A DNA stretch of 64,000 nucleotides, from the NCBI GenBank assembly GCA_947630155.1, contig CANRGM010000100.1:11747-75746 (forward strand). The letters are read 5' to 3'. Position 1 is the first letter of the stretch, and each line of letters opens with the position of its first letter. Below the pieces are notes generated by a model. It saw nothing but the letters and a program-made list of their open reading frames with translations. It was not told the DNA's origin and made no database searches. The position numbers were made by a program, and so were the translations under genes. This DNA is from an uncultured Clostridia bacterium. Lineage in GTDB: Bacteria; Bacillota; Clostridia; TANB77; CAG-508. This document shows, piece after piece, positions 62,305 to 64,000 of the stretch.

Positions 62305-64000
62305 ATGGATTTATATTTAATTAGAAAAGCCCTGAGTAGTGGCAAGTCTATATATGATTTGCCATTAAAGGTTACACATTATTCAAGGGTTTCTACTGAA
62401 AAAGAACAGCAAAAAAATTCTTTGAAAAATCAGGATTCTTTTTATAGGGGAAAAATACTTTCAAATCCTAATTGGACTTATGTAGAAGGTTATACTGATA
62501 ATGGAATTACAGGAACATCAATAAAGAAAAGAAATGACTTCAATGAAATGATTGAAGATGGATTAAATCATAAGTTTGATTTGATTCTTACAAAAGAAGT
62601 CTGCAGGTTTGCTAGAAATACATTAGATACATTACAAATAACTAGACAATTATTATCTGAAGGGATTGGAGTTTTATTCGAATTAGATAACATTAATACT
62701 TTTGAAACAGAGGGAGAGCTTAGATTAACAATAATGGCATCACTTGCTCAAGATGAAAGTAGAAGAACATCAGAAAGAACTAAATTCGGATTTGCAAGGT
62801 CAATAGAAAAAGGAAGAGTACTGGGTAATGATGCGATATGGGGTTATGAGAAAGATAAATGCAAGTTGACAATTATTGATGAAGAAGCCTATATAGTAAG
62901 ACGAATTTATGAAATATATTCAACTGGAAAAATAGGCATAAGAAAGGTTGGAGACAAACTAGCAATAGAGGGTATTTTTAATAGAAATGGCAATAAATTT
63001 AGTTATTCTACAATAAAAAGGATTTTAACTAACCCTAAATATAAAGGCTTTTATTGTGGCAGAAAAAGTGAAACAATAGATTTCTTAAGTAAGCAAAGAG
63101 TTTTCTTTGATAAGGAAGAATGGACTTTGTATAAAGCAGAAGAAGATATAGTACCTGCTATTGTTGATGAAAATTTATGGCAATTGTGCAATGATATATT
63201 AGAGGAAAGAGAAAATAGTTTTCATCAGCAAGGGTCTTGTCATCTTAGCCAATATAAATATTCTAAACTAATCTATTGTAAGCACGATTATACTTCATAC
63301 TGGAGAGGTAAATGGCGAGAAAGCTGTAAAGATGATTTTTGGCAATGCTCTAATTATAAAACCAATGGCATAAAAGGATGTCCTAATTGTATAACTATCT
63401 ATACAAATGAACTAGATACATTACTAAAGATGTTTTTTATTGATTTAAAGCAAAATGAGGATAAATTTATGAACAATATAGTAAGTAAGTTAAATGATAT
63501 TGCAGATAACAACAAAAATCAAAAATACGAAGATATCAAGCCATTACAGGAAAAGTTAGATTCTATAAAAAATGAAAAAAAGAATCTAATTAAGTTATAT
63601 AGTCTGGGTAAAATAGATAGCGATGAATTCGAGGAGATAAACAACGAATACAAATCAACCATTGCTAAATTAGAAAAACAGATTAGTTCAAAGGAGTATA
63701 ATGGACAAATAGATAAAACAAAAGAAAATGCCCATAAATTCAAGAAGTACTTTAACTATGATCTAGATGCCAATAAAACTATAACAAAAGATTTTGTGAG
63801 GGAAAAGATAGAAAGAATATATGTGGAAAAAATATCAGATTATCATGTAAAACTCTATATATGTTTAAAACTCGGATTAGAATTATCCGAGTCAGATAAG
63901 AAATGTATCTGTTTAGCTCTAACCATGTGGATAGAAGGAGCCTTAGCTTTTAGTTTTACGCCATATCTTGAGCCTTGTTTTACCATTTCAGGTTCATCTA
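62305..64000 (+). CDS. Large serine recombinase 2, ORF continues through attR
   Basis: ATG 62305 follows GGGAGTG. Catalytic Ser in THYSRVSTEKEQQKN; DNGITGTSIKKRNDF, SLAQDESRRTSERTKFGF, zinc-ribbon YCKHDYTSYWR and a coiled coil repeat the layout of recombinase 1. The last family-like strand, YVEKISDYHVKLYICLKLGL, ends near 63880. No stop occurs before the junction at 63924, and the frame stays open into spoIVA antisense to the end of the window. In the circle it would continue at 16703 for 40 residues and stop. The integrated protein thus has a host-encoded tail. Confidence 0.82.
   Translation, partial: MDLYLIRKALSSGKSIYDLPLKVTHYSRVSTEKEQQKNSLKNQDSFYRGKILSNPNWTYVEGYTDNGITGTSIKKRNDFNEMIEDGLNHKFDLILTKEVCRFARNTLDTLQITRQLLSEGIGVLFELDNINTFETEGELRLTIMASLAQDESRRTSERTKFGFARSIEKGRVLGNDAIWGYEKDKCKLTIIDEEAYIVRRIYEIYSTGKIGIRKVGDKLAIEGIFNRNGNKFSYSTIKRILTNPKYKGFYCGRKSETIDFLSKQRVFFDKEEWTLYKAEEDIVPAIVDENLWQLCNDILEERENSFHQQGSCHLSQYKYSKLIYCKHDYTSYWRGKWRESCKDDFWQCSNYKTNGIKGCPNCITIYTNELDTLLKMFFIDLKQNEDKFMNNIVSKLNDIADNNKNQKYEDIKPLQEKLDSIKNEKKNLIKLYSLGKIDSDEFEEINNEYKSTIAKLEKQISSKEYNGQIDKTKENAHKFKKYFNYDLDANKTITKDFVREKIERIYVEKISDYHVKLYICLKLGLELSESDKKCICLALTMWIEGALAFSFTPYLEPCFTISGSS
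63924..63929. other. attR core CATGTG
   Basis: Right junction: element sequence ctaac-CATGTG joins spoIVA antisense gatagaagg. Arm CTGTTTAG lies at 63909-63916. Pairs with attL at 16699-16704. A CTCGGAT/ATCCGAG hairpin (63871-63891) lies just inside the element. Confidence 0.85.
63930..64000 (-). pseudogene. spoIVA: 5' portion of interrupted spoIVA, runs off window
   Basis: Minus strand reads DEPEMVKQGSRYGVKLKAKA then PSIHM, the SpoIVA segment immediately before the 91 codons at 16426-16701. At the junction it enters the element as VRAKQIHFLSDSDNSNPSFK and stops after about 22 foreign codons, so the integrated gene makes a truncated protein. The rest of the gene is beyond the window. Confidence 0.93.

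Larger units (their letters stand above)
16705..63929. mobile_element. Integrative conjugative element inserted in spoIVA (about 47.2 kb)
   Basis: Bounded by 6-bp direct repeats CATGTG inside spoIVA. It carries a relaxase with a candidate oriT, VirD4, VirB4, PrgI, TrbL-like and M23 components, repressors, cargo, and two large serine recombinases at the right end. Joining the outer flanks through one CATGTG restores spoIVA in frame (PSIHM|IRADIE), so both ends are exact. Insertion inside a sporulation gene resembles skin in sigK, where excision in the mother cell is required. The accessory DNA shows the same zero-phase CGG behaviour as the host ger genes, so it is adapted to this host. Confidence 0.93.

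Noticed and set aside
1..64000. tRNA, rRNA or riboswitch genes
   Set aside because: I found no cloverleaf-like, rRNA-like or familiar aptamer sequence; a covariance search would be needed to exclude small ones.

Overview
The window is very AT-rich DNA (low GC by eye) from a spore-forming, Gram-positive Clostridia-type bacterium, probably an uncultured gut lineage. It shows Bacillota housekeeping order (recN; tsaD; tig-clpP-clpX; secG-rnr), strong AGGAGG ribosome sites, a gerKA-gerKB-gerKC germination operon and spoIVA. No rRNA, tRNA or CRISPR array was seen.

Layout. 1-11.8 kb is chromosomal core on the + strand: recN (5' cut by the window), a triple-repeat hypothetical, a site-2 protease, tsaD, a metallophosphoesterase, tig, clpP, clpX, secG and rnr. 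11.8-16.3 kb is a minus-strand germination operon with a small extra membrane ORF. 16.4-16.7 kb is the 3' end of spoIVA. 16,705-63,929 is one complete integrative conjugative element of about 47.2 kb inserted in spoIVA. The rest of spoIVA resumes at 63,930, and a shared CATGTG core marks both junctions.

The element reads from left to right: antirestriction-type early genes (DUF3789, DUF3560, ArdA-like), a candidate oriT, an accessory DNA-binding protein and a relaxase; a nucleotidyltransferase/HEPN pair; a mating-pore operon (VirD4, pilin-like, TrbL-like, PrgI, VirB4, M23 hydrolase, sortase, thioester/Cna-B adhesin); a control region (four XRE repressors, a double-receiver protein, an alpha-CTD-like protein, a structured non-coding stretch); a cargo region (two near-identical clostripain-like proteases, lipoproteins, a radical SAM/SPASM enzyme beside a small secreted protein); and a right end with a Spo0A-like regulator, a sigma-like factor and two large serine recombinases. 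Excision would restore spoIVA, as the skin element does for sigK.

Four observations stand out. (1) Every zero-phase CGG codon I found (ten sites, in host and element genes) sits exactly where the reading frame must move +1. Skipping the C and reading GGN as Gly restores the expected protein each time, and no intact gene uses CGG. This looks like a genome-wide CGG-dependent +1 frameshift. (2) The second recombinase gene runs through the attachment site, so integration and excision swap its C-terminus. (3) Three genes with a distant Shine-Dalgarno have a perfect hairpin between it and the start, leaving 9-10 nt. (4) Four element genes appear to start at ATA.
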